A DNA stretch of 64,000 nt from Caprimulgus europaeus (taxonomy: Eukaryota > Chordata > Aves > Caprimulgiformes > Caprimulgidae). Shown here piece after piece: positions 45,188 to 59,538 of this stretch. The stretch lies in contig OU015524.1 of assembly GCA_907165065.1 (NCBI GenBank), positions 61,917,295 to 61,981,294 on the forward strand, given 5' to 3'. The first letter of the stretch is position 1, and every line of letters starts with the position of its first letter. Made by a program: the position numbers and the translations under genes. Below the pieces are notes generated by a model. That model searched no databases and was not told where the DNA came from. It was given only the letters and a program-made list of their open reading frames with translations.

Positions 45188-48100
45188 AACTGCTTTAACA
45201 GGGTGGTGGCAGAGGAACATTTGTAGGTGACCTAAACTCCTTCCCTATTCTCCTTCTTGTCCTCTCTCTTGCTGTGTGCTTTATCAATAAGTAATATTGA
45301 TAAAGAATGTCTGCATGATACATTATTAAAACAGTATAGTGTGTGAAAATGGCACACTATGGCTGAATGTCAAATAAGAATTTAACAGTAAAAGTACTTC
45401 AAATTAAGAACTGGTTAATTGGTCTTATTCAAGGTATTAAGTCTTACTGGACTTAGTGTAAAGGCCAACTAAATTGGAAGGGTAAGCAGTGATGTGATTT
45501 CATGAAGGTTTGGAAAGTCAAGTTTATAACTGTGTTTCAATTAAATAAAAGAATAAACCTCTCAACTCATGTAAATCTCATAGAAATCAGCTGTGATTTG
45601 AGGAGGTGGAAGAAGAGCTACAGTATAACATATCTGTCCATCATCAAGCCTTCCCTTTTAATATCTTGTTCTCATTTGTATAACATAGTCTGAACTCCTG
45701 GTGATCTCTGATGTAGGTTCACTTCGAGCCTTTCACTGCTTCAAAGAGAACTTCCAGGAGTATTAAATAAAATCTAATCTCAGATGTAAATACTCATCGT
45801 CCTCTCAAAATGTCGATTAGCCTACTAATAATCTTCTTCTGCCATCTTCAGTCAACTGATTGTCCTTAAATGCTGAGATATAATTAGCAATGTCTCAGCT
45901 ATGTATAATTGAACCATTCAAGCACCAGATATTAGAATGAGCCTATTCTAGCATTTCTGCTTGCATGGCTTAAATTCTGCTTGATTTCAGGAAAAAAAAA
46001 AAAAGCTTATTGAGAAGCAAGTGTAAAATCAGCCTTAGAAAATGTTGGAAAAGTGTCTGACAAAAATAGAGATTTCAAAAGACTTTTTTTCTTCATGAAG
46101 AGGATATTTATAGTTTTTCTTTTTCTTTCACTTTTTTTTTTTTTCCCCTCCAGTTGTATTAAGATACTGCAGGTGAATTGCAGGCCCCTCTTAGGTTTGT
46201 CTTAAATTCTAAACAGTTTAGGAATGTTTAAAGAGTCAGGCAATTACAGACATGCCAAAATATAGCAGGGAAACATTTCTACAATGCAGTAGATACTCAT
46301 GGTGTTTTAAAAGTTACTATAACCATTGATATTTGTAATTAAATGGTATTTTCTCTACATTATAATGACCAGATCTGCATAACCTGTTGACTTTTTTTTT
46401 TTTTTTGTTTAACTACTCAGTTCCTTTTGAAAACTGAGCCATAAATGTGTATAGAGTACTTAGAGTTTGTTTGGCTTAGGTAAGCATTCATTTTTCCCCC
46501 CGCCCCATCGTTTTTAGGCAATTGAAATTAGGATTATTTGCTTTCTACGGAGATCTCTACAGTCATTTTGTATTACACAAATGCATCAGGGACTAGATGA
46601 ACAGAGTGTTTTAGAAAAAGAAAAAAGGTACAAGTACAGTAAATGAAAAAATAGAATTAATCAGTAATCTGGGTCAGCTCTTCATGGGAGGGAGGTGCGG
46701 TAAGTCAAGCTAATTTCTTCACACACGCTTTTAGGATTAGGCAGATTTTTGTCAATTAAAGAAATACCTAATTTGACTTGTAATCTGGCATTTACTTTTG
46801 AATTGTATTGATTTTAAAGGACAGAGTAAGTTAGGGGTGTGTGTTCATTTGACAAGCAAGACAAGTGGTGTACAAATGTCAAAACCAGGATAACTAATAA
46901 AGAGAGGTTTTTGCACTGACCTGTAGAGTACAGTACTGTAAAGGTGAAAGTTGTGCTCTTTCTTCTTGGAGAGGTTAGTAATCTCATATTTGGGATGGGA
47001 TACACCTTAAGGAGTTGTAGAGAAACCTTATCGGAAATTTGTCTTGTTGTGGAGTACCTGTCACCCTCTTTTGGAGAAACATGATGACTTCTAGGGCATA
47101 GATGAAGGGATCATTTGTTTACTGTTTTCCTAGTGTGTTCTTCCTGCTTGTCTGCTTTGCAAAATTAAGCTACAGAACATCTTCACCTTGTGAAGGTGTA
47201 AAATTATTTTTTTTGGAAGAATGGTAATTTGTGAGGAGGACGGTATCAAGCATTCTGACTCTTGTGTACAAGCTCAAAGGGACCAATGGAAGATAAGAAA
47301 GATTACACAGTCTGATTGAGGAGTTCTCTAATCTGTACAGTCACTTGTTTTAGGATGGTCCTCAAGATAAACAGACTTCTCAAGCTAAGACTGATGTGCT
47401 TGTTGTACAAATCTCTCCTTGTAACTTTAATGTTGTGTTATACTAGGGAATTTGCTTTTCTTCAGCTTCTGATGCTCAAGTTTTATGAACCAATGGCCTT
47501 TATGATGTTATTTTGTATTAACTGTGTTGTGTGGGGCTGTTGAGGGAATTCCCCATAACAGCAATGACTGGCTAAACCAGAGTTCATTGAATAGCAGATA
47601 ATAAAATAGGTTTAGCCTCTTATCATTGTTTCTAGAATTCAGCATTGCTGCTTTTAGAATTCATGCAGGCTTGGGCTAGAAGTTGTCAGTGTCAGCTTAC
47701 TGGACTTAGAAGCATATTGTGCAATGTGCTTGGACAGGATCTTGGCTTTGACAGAATCTTCAGAGAGCCGGTACAGTCACTTGTGTGAAAGTGAACTTTG
47801 CTTGGAAGATGTTCTACACCTAAATTGTTTCTGCAGACTTTACAGAGTTTTTGTGGATCTTGCATTTAGAAGCATTTATAGGCACACAGAAATGCCGTAA
47901 AGCAGTACCAGGGTTCAGCTGCATTCTTGCAGTTTCTTCCTATTTTTCTCTAAATATGCTAGATTCTGTGATGCTGAAGTGTTTTTTGAAGTGATTTATG
48001 CCTTTGTATAAATTTCCTGGAAGTTCTGTGATTGTGACACACTAATGCAGACTCTCCTCTTAAACCCAAAAGAGGTGATGTTATTTTTGAAACCGATGTT

Positions 48101-48820
48101 CTTATGATGTAAATGTTTTCCCTGGTAAACAAACAGAAACCTCATGCTTCCTACCATATTAGCTGTTTCTACGAGCAAAAAAACACTACTAGAGAGAGAG
48201 TGACTTTAGGCTTTATTCTATTCCACATTGGCTCTCAGAACAATTAGATTTTTTCTTCACCACCTTTTTCTCTATACTTCCCGATTATTATTTTATTTCA
48301 TTCTACTGAGCTTTATCAGATACTTTGAATACTGCACATGCTTCCCATGATTATGCAGCACTTGCATCCATCCCTTACTTTACTTTTTTGACACCCTCAC
48401 AGCCCCTATTCCTCCAGGTGCTGCTGAATCACCACTACTCTTTCTGTAGCATCATGACTGGAGAATCCCTGTTCCAAATGATAGTTCTTGTTATGTAGCA
48501 GAAGAAATTATCCTGACACATTATTCTTGTCCAATTTCAGAGTCAAGGGCAACTAATGGAAAAAAAAACAAAGTTTAGTTTTGATGTTGGTGGCACTAGT
48601 GTTGAAAGAGTTTTGCATTCCAGCAGCATTAAGTTGCAAGTGATGAGGTGGAGCAAGAAATGCTGAGTAATTTAATAATGCAGATGTTGTGCAGAATGCT
48701 GTTCATGATTATAGCCATACTCTCAAGATAGGCATACCAGTAATGTGAGGTATTATGAGTACAGAATCTTTGTGTATGAAAGCATAGTGCATATTGTAAC
48801 ATTTAAATGGGTTGGATTAT

Positions 48821-49455
48821 TGTCCTGGTTTTAGCTGAAATAGAGCTGGGTTTTTTAGGTTTTTTTCAGTAGCTAGAATTGTGCTGCGTTTTGCTTGCAG
48901 CCTGGGACTCACTGTGAGAGAGAGACTGAGAACGTACCAGTGTTTACATTTTTGTCACTGGAAGTGAAGGACTGTGTGTTCTGTTAGTCCACAAGTACAA
49001 GATTTAAGGGGGGAGAAGAATATTTAAATTAATAAACTTAATTGACAGTTAGATATGCCAATGGGGTATTCCATATCATATCACATCATGCCCAGTATAT
49101 CAGTGAGGGTCCCTTCCTCTCTTGCTCTCTCTGGCTTTCGCTCGAGCTCTCGTTCTTCTGGGATTGTTGCTCCTCTGGGATCGTTATCTGGGAACAGGCC
49201 GGGCTCAGTCAGATGGGGGTGAGCTATGACATTGGGTGTCATTCACTTACATATTTTGTTACTGTTATCATTATCACTACTATTTTAATATTAGTATTAT
49301 TTTAAGTTTTCTTTCTATTATTAAACTGTTCTTAACTTACAAGCCTCCTTATCCTTGCCCCCCAATCCTCTCCCCTATCCTCTGGGGGTGGGGGGGAAGT
49401 GTGTGAATGGCTGTGTTGGCTGCTAGCCAAGGGCCAGCCCAGTGAAACTATCACA
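48821..49455 (+). mobile_element. Solo LTR of an avian ERVL-like retrovirus
   Basis: 635 bp starting TGTCCTGGTTTTAGCTGAAA and ending GAAACTATCACA. The flanking 5 bases are attat (48816-48820) and gttat (49456-49460), matching at four of five. It carries AATAAA in ttaataaactta near 49031. The start TGTCCTGGTTTT with a pyrimidine-rich 3' third is typical of a widespread bird LTR. No internal retroviral genes, so it is a solo LTR. It belongs to a different family from copies A and B. Confidence 0.85.
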
Positions 49456-52400
49456 GTTATAAAGCTCTTTTTGACTCTGGATATTGATTCTGGACTCTAT
49501 TAGAAGGCCGCATTAGAAACCTAAAACAAATGCATGGCATGCATTCAACATAAAATAATATTTCATTCTGAAGCCCCTGAATGTGATCTACATCTACAAC
49601 AAAAATGATGATGATAAGTCTGGGAAAAAAGACATAATCCTGATATGAAGTTTCTTTTGTCTGTTTATATTTAGCACTAGTGGAGAACTTGTGAATTTAT
49701 GAAGAAATAATGGGATTTGAAACAATGTATTCACAAATATGTCCATTGTTGGACCAGCTGTAAATTTTATAACCAGGTTCCAATATTGGTACTGTATGCA
49801 TGACTTCAATCAGGCTACTTGTCAATAGGTGACTGTAGGACTAATATCCCATCAGTTTCTGTACGAAGGAGGAGGAGCACAGCAGATATATGGAGGGCAT
49901 GTATGGAGTGGATGTATGTGGGCTGTGAGACCTGGGTTCTCTTTCAAAGTTAGTCACTGGCCTGTCAGCAGTTTGTAGCTCTGCTGTGCAGCAAGAGCTT
50001 CCTTGGGCCTCTTCCCCAGCTGAGAGGCTTGTAGAGCTTGGAGTCCTTATTTACTAAATCTCCCAGTGATATCGATGAGACACCTGGGTGGACAGTCTAC
50101 ATCCAGGCTTCTGTTGGATTATTAGAAATTAAAGGCTTTTGAAATGCTACCTTCTCTGTGAAGTGCATCAGGGTGTTAGAGCTAGTTTTCAAGTAGTATG
50201 TGCTGCATAGTATTTGAAGTGGCAGGAGAAATGCAGGTTATGAAATTATTAGGGTCTCTTAAAATACAGTAAAGATGTAAAACTCATCATGAGGCATCTG
50301 TGTGAGCAGACATCATGAAAGTATATTCCCCAGTGGAGAAAAGGCTGAATAGAGTTAGATAAATGCTTTTTGAGAGTAATGCAGATGAAAGCCTGTGACT
50401 GGTTTTTCTGCAGTTTGCATTTCTGTAGCTCTGAACAGGATGTGTCATACAGAAATGACTCCTGAATTTACCGCAGCCATGATAAGAATTTGACTTCTCT
50501 TTTCAGTTGCTTCCTAAAGAAGCGGGACACAAAAAGCTGTAAATGTAGCAAGTGACAACAGAATGAAAGAAACAGTGTTACAGCCTAAAGGATCAAGTGA
50601 AAAGTAGAAAAGGTGCTAATACATCATTTAGCACCATTATCCTCAGTAAATTTTCCCATCTGTTATGGTCTTAAATAAAATTAAGTTAAGCAAGTGAAAG
50701 TTTCAGTTTTATGGCAGCTCATTTTCTTTTGTCTCTCAGTAGAGAAGAGCTGAGTTCGAAGTGTATTCTGTAGTGCTGGTCACTTAAAACTTGTTCCTTT
50801 ATTGTTTTCCCCAGCCCTTTGTAACGGTCACTATTTGGAGCTGCTGTCTTTACATGCGTAGGTAACCTTCAAGTTGTGTTTGTAAGTTTTGTCTAAAGAA
50901 ACTAAAAAAAACCAGCGGCTCAACAATGATCCGTGGTTAATAAAATGGAAGTTATTGCTGAGATTCCCATCTTTCATTGTAGACTCCCTGCTTTAGATTG
51001 TCCCCGAACATCCACTGTCCACAGTACCTCCAACCACTTACTTTGTGAGCCTTCTCTGGGGATTTGTTTGCAGACGCACTCAGAAGTACGGTATTTGATG
51101 TATGAAGCAGGCACTGAAGTCATCTTGTACAGCAGAACATGTGTGTGACAGATGACAGCAGAACCTGCTTTGACAGTTGGGGAATTTTCAGGTAATCACT
51201 GATGGGTAGGTTTCTGTAAGGACTTTGTAATTGTTTGTATTCCAAGTGAAAACAAACCTCAGGCTGAGCTTGACACACAAGCGCAGGCTGCTTCTTTTTT
51301 GTGTATGTTACTTTTTTCTTTTTTTTCCCTCTGAGACCAAGTTTATTCCTTGACCAGAGCACATATAATACTTTCAGTTATGAAGAGCTGCTGATCAGCT
51401 ACTAACAATAGCATGCCAGAGTTAAATTCTCTTCTAAGTCATGTCCTCCTTTATTCATAACCTTTGGGATGCATTTAGGTGCAGCATGGGGTTAAAAGAT
51501 TTCCCACAGACTGACTCATTGGAAGTCAGTGGGAATCTGCCCTCTTTCAAATCCCACAAGAGACGTACATTTTTATTTAGGAACTAGATACCCTTGTAAA
51601 AAATTGGCTCTGCATTTCTTCTTTACTGTTGTAAAGTAAATGAGTTGCTCTGGGACTTGCTTGCTGATGGCATCAGTGGATGCCTCTTGCAGAGAGTGCA
51701 CTCTTGGTGAGTAAGCAGCTGATGCAGTCAGTGGTGAGGACAGCTTTTCGGTGATGTCTTCACAGAAGAGTTATCTACAACTTTTGCAGAGTTTTATCTG
51801 CACTTCTTCCCCTTTACACAGTACCTGATACAGGTATAATGCTGCCTTCAGTACAGTCTTTCTGGCTTACTAGGGACTGTAGACTGAAACCTAGAGTCTG
51901 TGAAGTGTGAAGATGCAGGTTAAATAATTCTCAAGAGTTGAAAGTCCTTCAGCACCTTCCGATGGACTTATGTGCTTCGAGCAGAAGCACGTTCTGCAGT
52001 GGGCAGGAGTGCCCATGCCAGTTGTCTGACCATAGCACAGAAAGCCTGTGTGTGAACAAGGAAGACTCAGTCGTGTGCTAAGAGGGAAGGAACACTTGTA
52101 CCTCTGCAGGAATTCATTTATGATTCTGAAGTGGGGCCCCTCACGCTTGGGATAAATTTATCTAGTTATGTTGACACAGTAGCAAAGTGCTTCATTTAAC
52201 TCCATCATAGAGGCACACCCATAAGATTAAAAGTTCCTACTTCCACTGCTCCACCTTCAATATGATTCTTATAGTTACACATGCTTTTAAAAGCATGACA
52301 GTACTGTTTTTCCCTCTAGAAAAGTATCTCTGAGGAGAAGCATTCTAGATGTATGGCATAATTTTTTGTTTTATTGGTTTGTTACTGCCTTTCAGTGCAG

Positions 52401-53521
52401 TATCTGAGGTAAGGTTTCTCAGCCTTCCTCCAGGAACCTTACAGGTCATTCATATGAAAATATATTGACTTTAATCTGAATCTATGTGTGCTGACCACTG
52501 GTTTTGCTTTCACGTGCTGGCAATAACGTAGCATGCTGGTGAAAGCCAGGTTTTGGGTTGTGTGCTGCATCCTGTCTTCACTTGCTTCTTGCAGCTTGTG
52601 CCATCAGTGGAAGTGACGTGTGGCATCTGTGGAGAAGGGCAGAAGCTATTTGTCTCCTGAACATAACCTTGTCTTCCAGCTCACAGTTGGAAGTTAAAGT
52701 TTTTGCCAGGTGGTTGATGCGAAGAGTTGTGAATCCTTCCAAGTCTCCTTGGGAGCGGAATTTGGTCAGTTCCGAACACCGTCACCATTCCTGGGTCAAG
52801 TGCAATTGCAAAAGGCTCGGTGACACTGTCCCGATCACTTTCACTAGTAAAGAAGTGGTTGTTACCTGTGTAAATAAACTGAAGTCCTGTTTATTTATAT
52901 TCTCCGTTTCCTCGAGGTCAGTTTCAATTTTTGTTTTCTTCAGAGAGGAACTCCACTGCTACTTCACGTCATAATAAATATATTTCATATGATACTCGGA
53001 GTCCTTTAACATGTAGCCTCTTACGAGGGTTTTCAGTGACCTCGCAAATCATGCAGACTGTTCTGCAGAAACTATTTTCTTTGCTTATGATGATGAAACT
53101 TGTTTCAGGAGGTAAACTTCCTTGATTAATTCATGCAATATTTGTATATTATTTACATTTCAAGACTGTGAAGCCCTTGTGACTCTACCTTCCACAACTG
53201 TTTTTTATGAGTGTATGTTAATTAGGAGATGAACACAACTTCCTAAAGATTTGGTATGTTTGGGTTTTTTTGGGTTTTTGGAGACTGTGTAACTCGAATC
53301 CTTGATGGGTCTAGCTTAATTTTATTTTTGATGTAGTTTTTTATTCCTTTGTCTTTCAGGGTTGCCACTGAATTTGGGAGTGTTGCATGTATGAAGCATA
53401 GGAGAGATTGCAGGGCAAACCAGAAAAAAAAAATGGCACTTTCAAAACAGTTCCTGTACAGTTATAGGATTGCTGTACAAAACAGGGTTGATGATTTTTT
53501 TGAAAGGGTGCCAGTAGAGGA

Positions 53522-53531
53522 GGGGGGGGGG
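53522..53531 (+). repeat. G10 homopolymer
   Basis: Ten G inside MAP3K5 intron 1, preceded by agaggag-type sequence. Confidence 0.85.
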
Positions 53532-56500
53532 AAGAGCATGTTCCCTAGTGCTGCAGCTTTAAAGGGAGGAAGGGGGAAAAGGCATCACCCTTGTCGTGAG
53601 AGCAGGCTGATGTGGCCAGTGCTGCTGTCTTTGAGGAAGTGCTGGGATCTTGCAGCACAGCCTGCTTCTGGTCTGTTCTTGAGGGACTGTGTTCTTTTCT
53701 ACCCCTAGATCACAGTAAGCAGAAGACTGATTTTTTTTTCTTCTTCTACTTACTCTCACAGACCAAGGGCAGCACATGAGTACTCTGACTTACTCCAGCC
53801 ATAGAAGGCCATCTCTGGTGGTGAAGTTTGAACTTCACATAGCATTGCTGAGTCTGTAGCTGGAGAGAAAGGACTTCTTCAACCTCTCTATATGAGGGAG
53901 GAAGCCTCTGGCCTGGGTTAGAGCTGGGAACTGGTGGTGTATGCTGGGTTCTGGACAAGCCTTCTCCTAGGCTGAACCCCATATGAGCAGCACTGTCCAG
54001 GGTCAAGAGTGAACCATGCAGCCCAGCTGTGCCAACAGCTTTGTGCTGGACCAGTCTCGAAGTGTGTGGTAGAATTCCTTGTTTGCAGCTGAGTTTTCAA
54101 GTGTCTTATGGGCTGGGTTTAGCTGTCACTCAGAGAGCTTGTATTGAAGCTTTATTTGGATGCACTTATTTCTTTGAAGCTTATTAACAACAGAAGTTTG
54201 TGGAGGTCGTTATGTGTGAAGTGGTTTTACCTTGGTTTAAATACCTCAACAAGCTTGGGTGTATCTCACAATTTTGAGGAAAATTGAGAAAGTGTTAAAA
54301 GCATGCATTCTAAAAGTGTTCCACAGAAGAAGCAAAAAAATAAGGATTCTTGCCAGTAATTCTGTTACCAGAACCCATGATCTCCCTTTTCCAGCTGATG
54401 CAAGAAAGCCAGAATGCAATAAAAGCACTAGGAAAATGGACTAATCTAAAGCAAGAGCTTCTGTAGCAAGGCCTGCCAGATGGGTGTGTAACTGGAAAAC
54501 TTCCAGTCCCTTTTGTTGCTTTACTGCTTGCATTTTGGTCTGTTTTCTGTGGTGTCCCAGAAGTGTCTCTGTTTTGAATGATCAGTGTGTTGACAACGTG
54601 ATATTTTGTCACTGTTTCTTCTCTGTTCAAGTACTTTAATACTAGCTCCAGTGGAAAAATTTCCTGGTAGGCAAACTTCCCAGGCCTGGGTGGATTTCAG
54701 TTTATACTGTGGCTGGTTGCAAACTAGCAGGTGCCTGTCTTCAGGATTTAATTCAGTTCATAAGAAATTATTTATTCCTTATCTATTATGAATTGAAGTT
54801 TGTGATATAAAGCTACTGCTGTAGTAATTTCTAGCTGTACTTTTGTGGTAGAACTGTCTCAGACTTCCAACGCTAAAAGGCCTAGTTGACATGACATGTT
54901 TTCAAATAACCTTTAATGCTGATAAATAAATACAAGTAAGGTGACAGTCACTGCAACATGCATATCAATATCAGAAAAGAGAATTATCCTCCTGCTAAGA
55001 GTATACTGCTGCCTCCTTCTAGCTGCAGAGCTAAGTAGGGAAAATCCATATCATAAAATCCATTTTTATAGGACTGCTGGAAGAGTTGAGTATATTGTAT
55101 CCCTTTGAGGTGCAGTCCCATGGCAGCTTAAGTGGATGAAAAACTGGACTAACGTGCTTCTCCCTTTCAGCGTTGAGAGTTAGGTGATGAGGTAGCTGTC
55201 TCTCCATCAGGGAGCTGACCTGATTGCTAACTCGCCCTTTTCTTTCTTTCTAGTTAGCTTTCTGTTAAGTTATCTGAGCAGAGATGTGTTCCAGAGGACA
55301 GACCAAAAGCAGGACTGCAGCATCTGAGTTAAAATTGCCTAAAGGTGTGGTCTCATGTTATTCCTGATCCTGTCTCATTGTAGGTTGTCTCGTATCCTTT
55401 CCTCTCTGGTAAGGGTGGTTGAGGAGCGTATTTCATGTTGCCTGTGCTAACCTGTTTGTGTTCTTAGCCTGATCTTTTTCAGAAACTTTCAGTTGAAGGA
55501 GAGGCTTGAAAATGTTGTTTGCTTTGGATTGGAACAAAAACTTCAGGACATTTCATCAGCTGAAAGTTCATAGATTCTGCCACTATAATTGAAATTTGTG
55601 ACCACATCTCTGCTAGCAAATGAGAGCATTCATGGATACCAGAGTTCCGTTGCCTGTGCTGTTAAGTTGTCACCTCTGGCATGCTTTTGGGCATGGCTCT
55701 GGGCCACCTAGCACAGTCTCAGTAGCCTTTCCAGTGGCCAGTCTGAAGACAGCAATCTGAGGCTAGGAGAATCTAAGATGGGTGTAAGGCATTCCAGGCC
55801 AGTTGGTCCTCATGCAGAAGTGGGGCCTGGGGTGTGTTTAATCAATCGGCATCGCTTTACCGAGTTCACTGTTCCACGCTGGTTTAGGTGTAACAAGTGT
55901 GCTGCTTTCAAAAGGCTTGAAGCTTGTGTTGTCAGCGGTGGATGTGCAGAGTTGCAGTGCCCTATCTGTTCAGGGAGGCAGGTTAAAGATACTGCATCTG
56001 TGAATGCACAGTTCCAGCAGCTATCTTAGCTTCCAAATTCAGAGTCTTTTGTGGAGCCCTTAAGCTGAATGAAGGGCAGGGGGTAGCTATTGCAAGTCTT
56101 AGGCCTCAATAGCCATCAAGCAAATAATCTGCTAATATGTGCTGTCTGTTGAAAAGGAATCTTTCCAAAAAACACCTTATAGAACTAGGTTGCAAGTGCA
56201 GCGTTTGTGTGTCTTTTCTGACATGTATCTGCATATAACATGCAAAAAGTCATGACTGAATATGATGTAAAAATTTTATTTTCCATTTTAGTACATTTGG
56301 ACTTTCAGTCCAACTGTAAGGCATAACTGAGAGAGCTCCTCCCAGTTCCTCTTTTGATAAGATACAATATTTTTCAGTGATTAATTTCAGCATAATATAA
56401 CTGCTCTGCATTACTGCAGTTACACTGAAAAGCCTTCAGTGTGGAAAATGAAGAAGGTTGACTGGGAGAAACAAATGAAGTTTCAGGAGCCTAATTTGGA

Positions 56501-58564
56501 CTCATGCTATTGTAAATTATTTGTTCAATGCTGTCAAATTGGTCCCTGAGTTTCATAGTTTAATGTGCTGGCCTTTATATCCAGGTATTTTTTAACAAAT
56601 CTCAGTATTCCTCAAAGTGAAAGAGTGGTTACTCTGCTCAAAATGAATGTGTGAGTAGGTGGTGGCTGTTGTAACTTTTTTTTTTCAGTATCCTAAATTA
56701 TTCTCTTGCTCTTTAGAAATTGAAGAAGAGGCTGAAACATGAGAATTCAAGTGTTAATACTGTTCAAATGCAAACTGAGATGCATTTCTTGCCAGCTGTG
56801 TCAGTTGTTTAGGTTGTGTAAAGCTGAATATCTGTTTTGCTGGCAATTACTCAAAGGCCTGCATCTGTGTAGCTTTTCTATTACATCAGTAATTGTTGTA
56901 GGAAAAAAATAATCTATTTTTAGCATAAATTACTGTTATCTTAGCATTTAATCATTTCAGCTTGAATGGAACTTAAAGCTTATGATGAATCTTGCAGTTA
57001 GATCTTGCATACTGAGTTACTTTATCAATTAACTAGATACCAGGCCACTTGGAATGCTAATTGAATTCCAGAAATTCTTTGGAATGAAAACACTTTTACC
57101 CATATGTAGAATACAGAAGGTATAAAAATATAAGAATCAATAAATCACCTGTTAAATATGTGAAGGGTCACTAGTATCATTTTGGCTCTACTATGCCAGT
57201 TGTCTAACTTCCTCTTGGACCACTGATTTAGCCAGTTGGAATTGATGAATTCATAGGCTGCTTGTAGAACCATTTCCTTGGTTCAGTTGTGGGCTACCTA
57301 GGGCAAGTTTTTGCTGTCTGCTGTGATTCAAGAAGTCTAGGTGGTGGATTAGTTTATAGTCTGTTTTCCTCAAGTAAAATGTTTGACTGTGTTCCTATGC
57401 TTTTGTCCTACTCAAAAATATGATGCTTTGCAAGGCACTTGAAGTGTATGACCTCGTTTGTAGCTATGGTGCCGCTTCTGTTTCAAAAACTGCTACTGGA
57501 ATAATAATTTTTTTCTAAACATGGAGTTCAGCACAGTGCTGGCTTGGTGAATGTCCATATATAAATACTTCAGAAACTAAACACTTTGAGTGCTCTTGAA
57601 GTTGCTTCTACCAGTTACAATGCTGGCCATTCCTGTTTGTGGGTAATGTATCTACTTGTGGATTTCATCTATAGACCCTGAAGGATGTATAAAGAAAACA
57701 AATAAGGATATATGTTCCATTTTAAGGACTGTGAAACCAGAAGGATAGAGAGTAAAGGGACTTGCCTGAGGTTTGGCAGTAGACTGTAGCTAGAGCTGAG
57801 GAGAGAACTCGGGCTTCCTGAGCTTGTGAACTGCTGGCTCGGTCCCATGTGCTGCTGCTGGGATCGTTGGTGATTTAGAGACGACTCATTTCTATGAAGA
57901 AAAGAACATCTGTGATCCTTGACATCAAATCAGAAGAAAAGTTTTTAAAACTCTTATGCAGTGGCTGGATATTAGATTCTGCTGCAGTAATTCTAAATCA
58001 GTGCTGTAGCCAAATAAAAGCAGCTTTTGGTACTGGGATCACATGCAAAGAGGGTTGGCCTTTGGAAGTAGAGTTTGAGCATTGGTGTATTCATAGGCAG
58101 AGTAAGAAGCAACACTTGCTTCTGCTGTCAAGGCTATTCTTTCTGCTGTAGAACTGAACTGAGTGAGAATGAAATCATAGCTATCACAGGCCACCTGGAG
58201 TTACCATCCACGAAGCCAAATGTGAACCTGCTTATCAGAGTTGTTTAATCTCGTTTTGCAGCAATTAGCAGCCATCATGTCAAGCGTTAAGAATTTAACT
58301 CCGATGAGTCATATCCGTTTTCTGTCGGGATGCCATAGTGCAGTTACTTGTGAGGCCGGGCAGTCGGTGCTGCCTTAGTGGCAGATGGTGTGCTGCTGTG
58401 AGCGGTAGTAATTTTAAGTACATAGTATTTTCTGTATTGGTTTCCACATTAATAGTTGCTTCTCAGGAAAGTTAAGTCTGAAAGTCCAGGAACTTAAATA
58501 CTAAGTAACTTTTTCTATGTGTGCACACAGTTATTGTGGTACAGCAACTAGTATAATTTTTTTT

Positions 58565-59538
58565 TCTGTGATAACATAATTAATTAAAAAAAAAAATGGG
58601 GGAGAAGAGAGGAAAAAAAAGCTGCACACTTTGCAGCTGGAGAAAGGAGTGAGAAGATGTGAGAGAAAAAATCCTAGCAGACACCAAGGTCAGTGAAGGA
58701 GGAGGGGGAGGAGGGGCTCCAGGCACTGGAGGAGAGGTTTCCCTGCAACTTGTGGTGAAGGCCATGGTGAAGCAGGCTGTCCCCCTGCAGCCCATGGAGG
58801 TCCATGGTTGAGCAGAGATCCACCTGTAGCCTGTGGAGGACCCCACGCCGGAGTGGGTGGATGCCCGAAGGAGGCTGTGACCCCATGGGAAGCCCGCGCT
58901 GGAGCAGGTTCCTGTCAGGACCTGTGGCCCCATGAAAAGAGGAGCCCACGCCGGAGTAGGTTTGCTGGCAGCACTTGTGACCCTGTGGGCAACCCACTCT
59001 GGAGCAGTCCCTTCCTGAAGGACTGCACCCCATGGAATGGACCCAGACTGGAGCAGCTCATGAAGAGCTGTCAGTCATGGGAAGGACTCACGTTGGAGCA
59101 GTTGGTGGAGGACTGTCTCCAGTGAGAGGGACCCCACGCTGGTGCGGGGGAAGGAGACCTCCCCCTGAGGAGGAAGGAGCGGCAGAAACACCGTGTGATG
59201 AACTGACCCCAACCCCATTCCCTGTCCCCCTGTGCTGCTGGGGGGAGGAGGTGGAAAATTGGGAGAGAAGCCCGAGAAGAAGGGAGGGATGGGGGAGGTG
59301 TTTTAAGATTTGGTTTTGCTTCTCATTCTCCTCTTGTCTGATTGGTAATAAATTAATTTGTTTTTTTCCCCCAAGTCGAGTCTGTTTTGCCCGTGCCAGT
59401 AGCTGGTGAGTGATCCCTCTCCGTCCTTATCTCCACCCACGAGCCTTTTGTTATATTTTTTCTCCCCAGTTGAGGCGCGGGAGTGATAGAGTGGGTTTTG
59501 GTGGGCAACTGGCATCCAGTCAGGGCCAACTCACCACA
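58565..59538 (+). mobile_element. LTR copy B (same family as 4204-5353), 5' end missing
   Basis: Aligns over its length with the reverse complement of copy A: start ctgtgataacataattaatt (copy A has CTGTGAGAACATAATTAAG), then gctgcacactttgcagctgg, ending agggccaactcaccaca. AATAAA is at 59347-59352. It lacks about 170 bp at the 5' end, including the TGTATTGGG terminus, and no target duplication is seen. It is more diverged from copy A in the tandem array. No retroviral genes nearby. Confidence 0.85.
58800..59150 (+). repeat. Roughly 60-bp degenerate tandem array inside LTR copy B
   Basis: Blocks of the form cacgccggagtgggt / cacgccggagtaggt / cactctggagcagtc recur about every 55-65 bases. This is the counterpart of the array in copy A. 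Open frames across it (58674-59033 minus, 58808-59125 plus, 59032-59409 plus) reflect the repeat, not genes. Confidence 0.75.

Noticed and set aside
52558-52974. 138-codon plus frame in MAP3K5 intron 1
   Set aside because: No family resemblance and no ATG with context; likely chance.
53349-53708. 119-codon plus frame preceded by an acceptor-like tttcag
   Set aside because: Low-complexity A and G runs inside it and no resemblance to ASK1 exon 2.
58580-59409. Several 95-125-codon frames on both strands
   Set aside because: Same LTR family (copy B) as 4204-5353; repeat artefacts, not genes.
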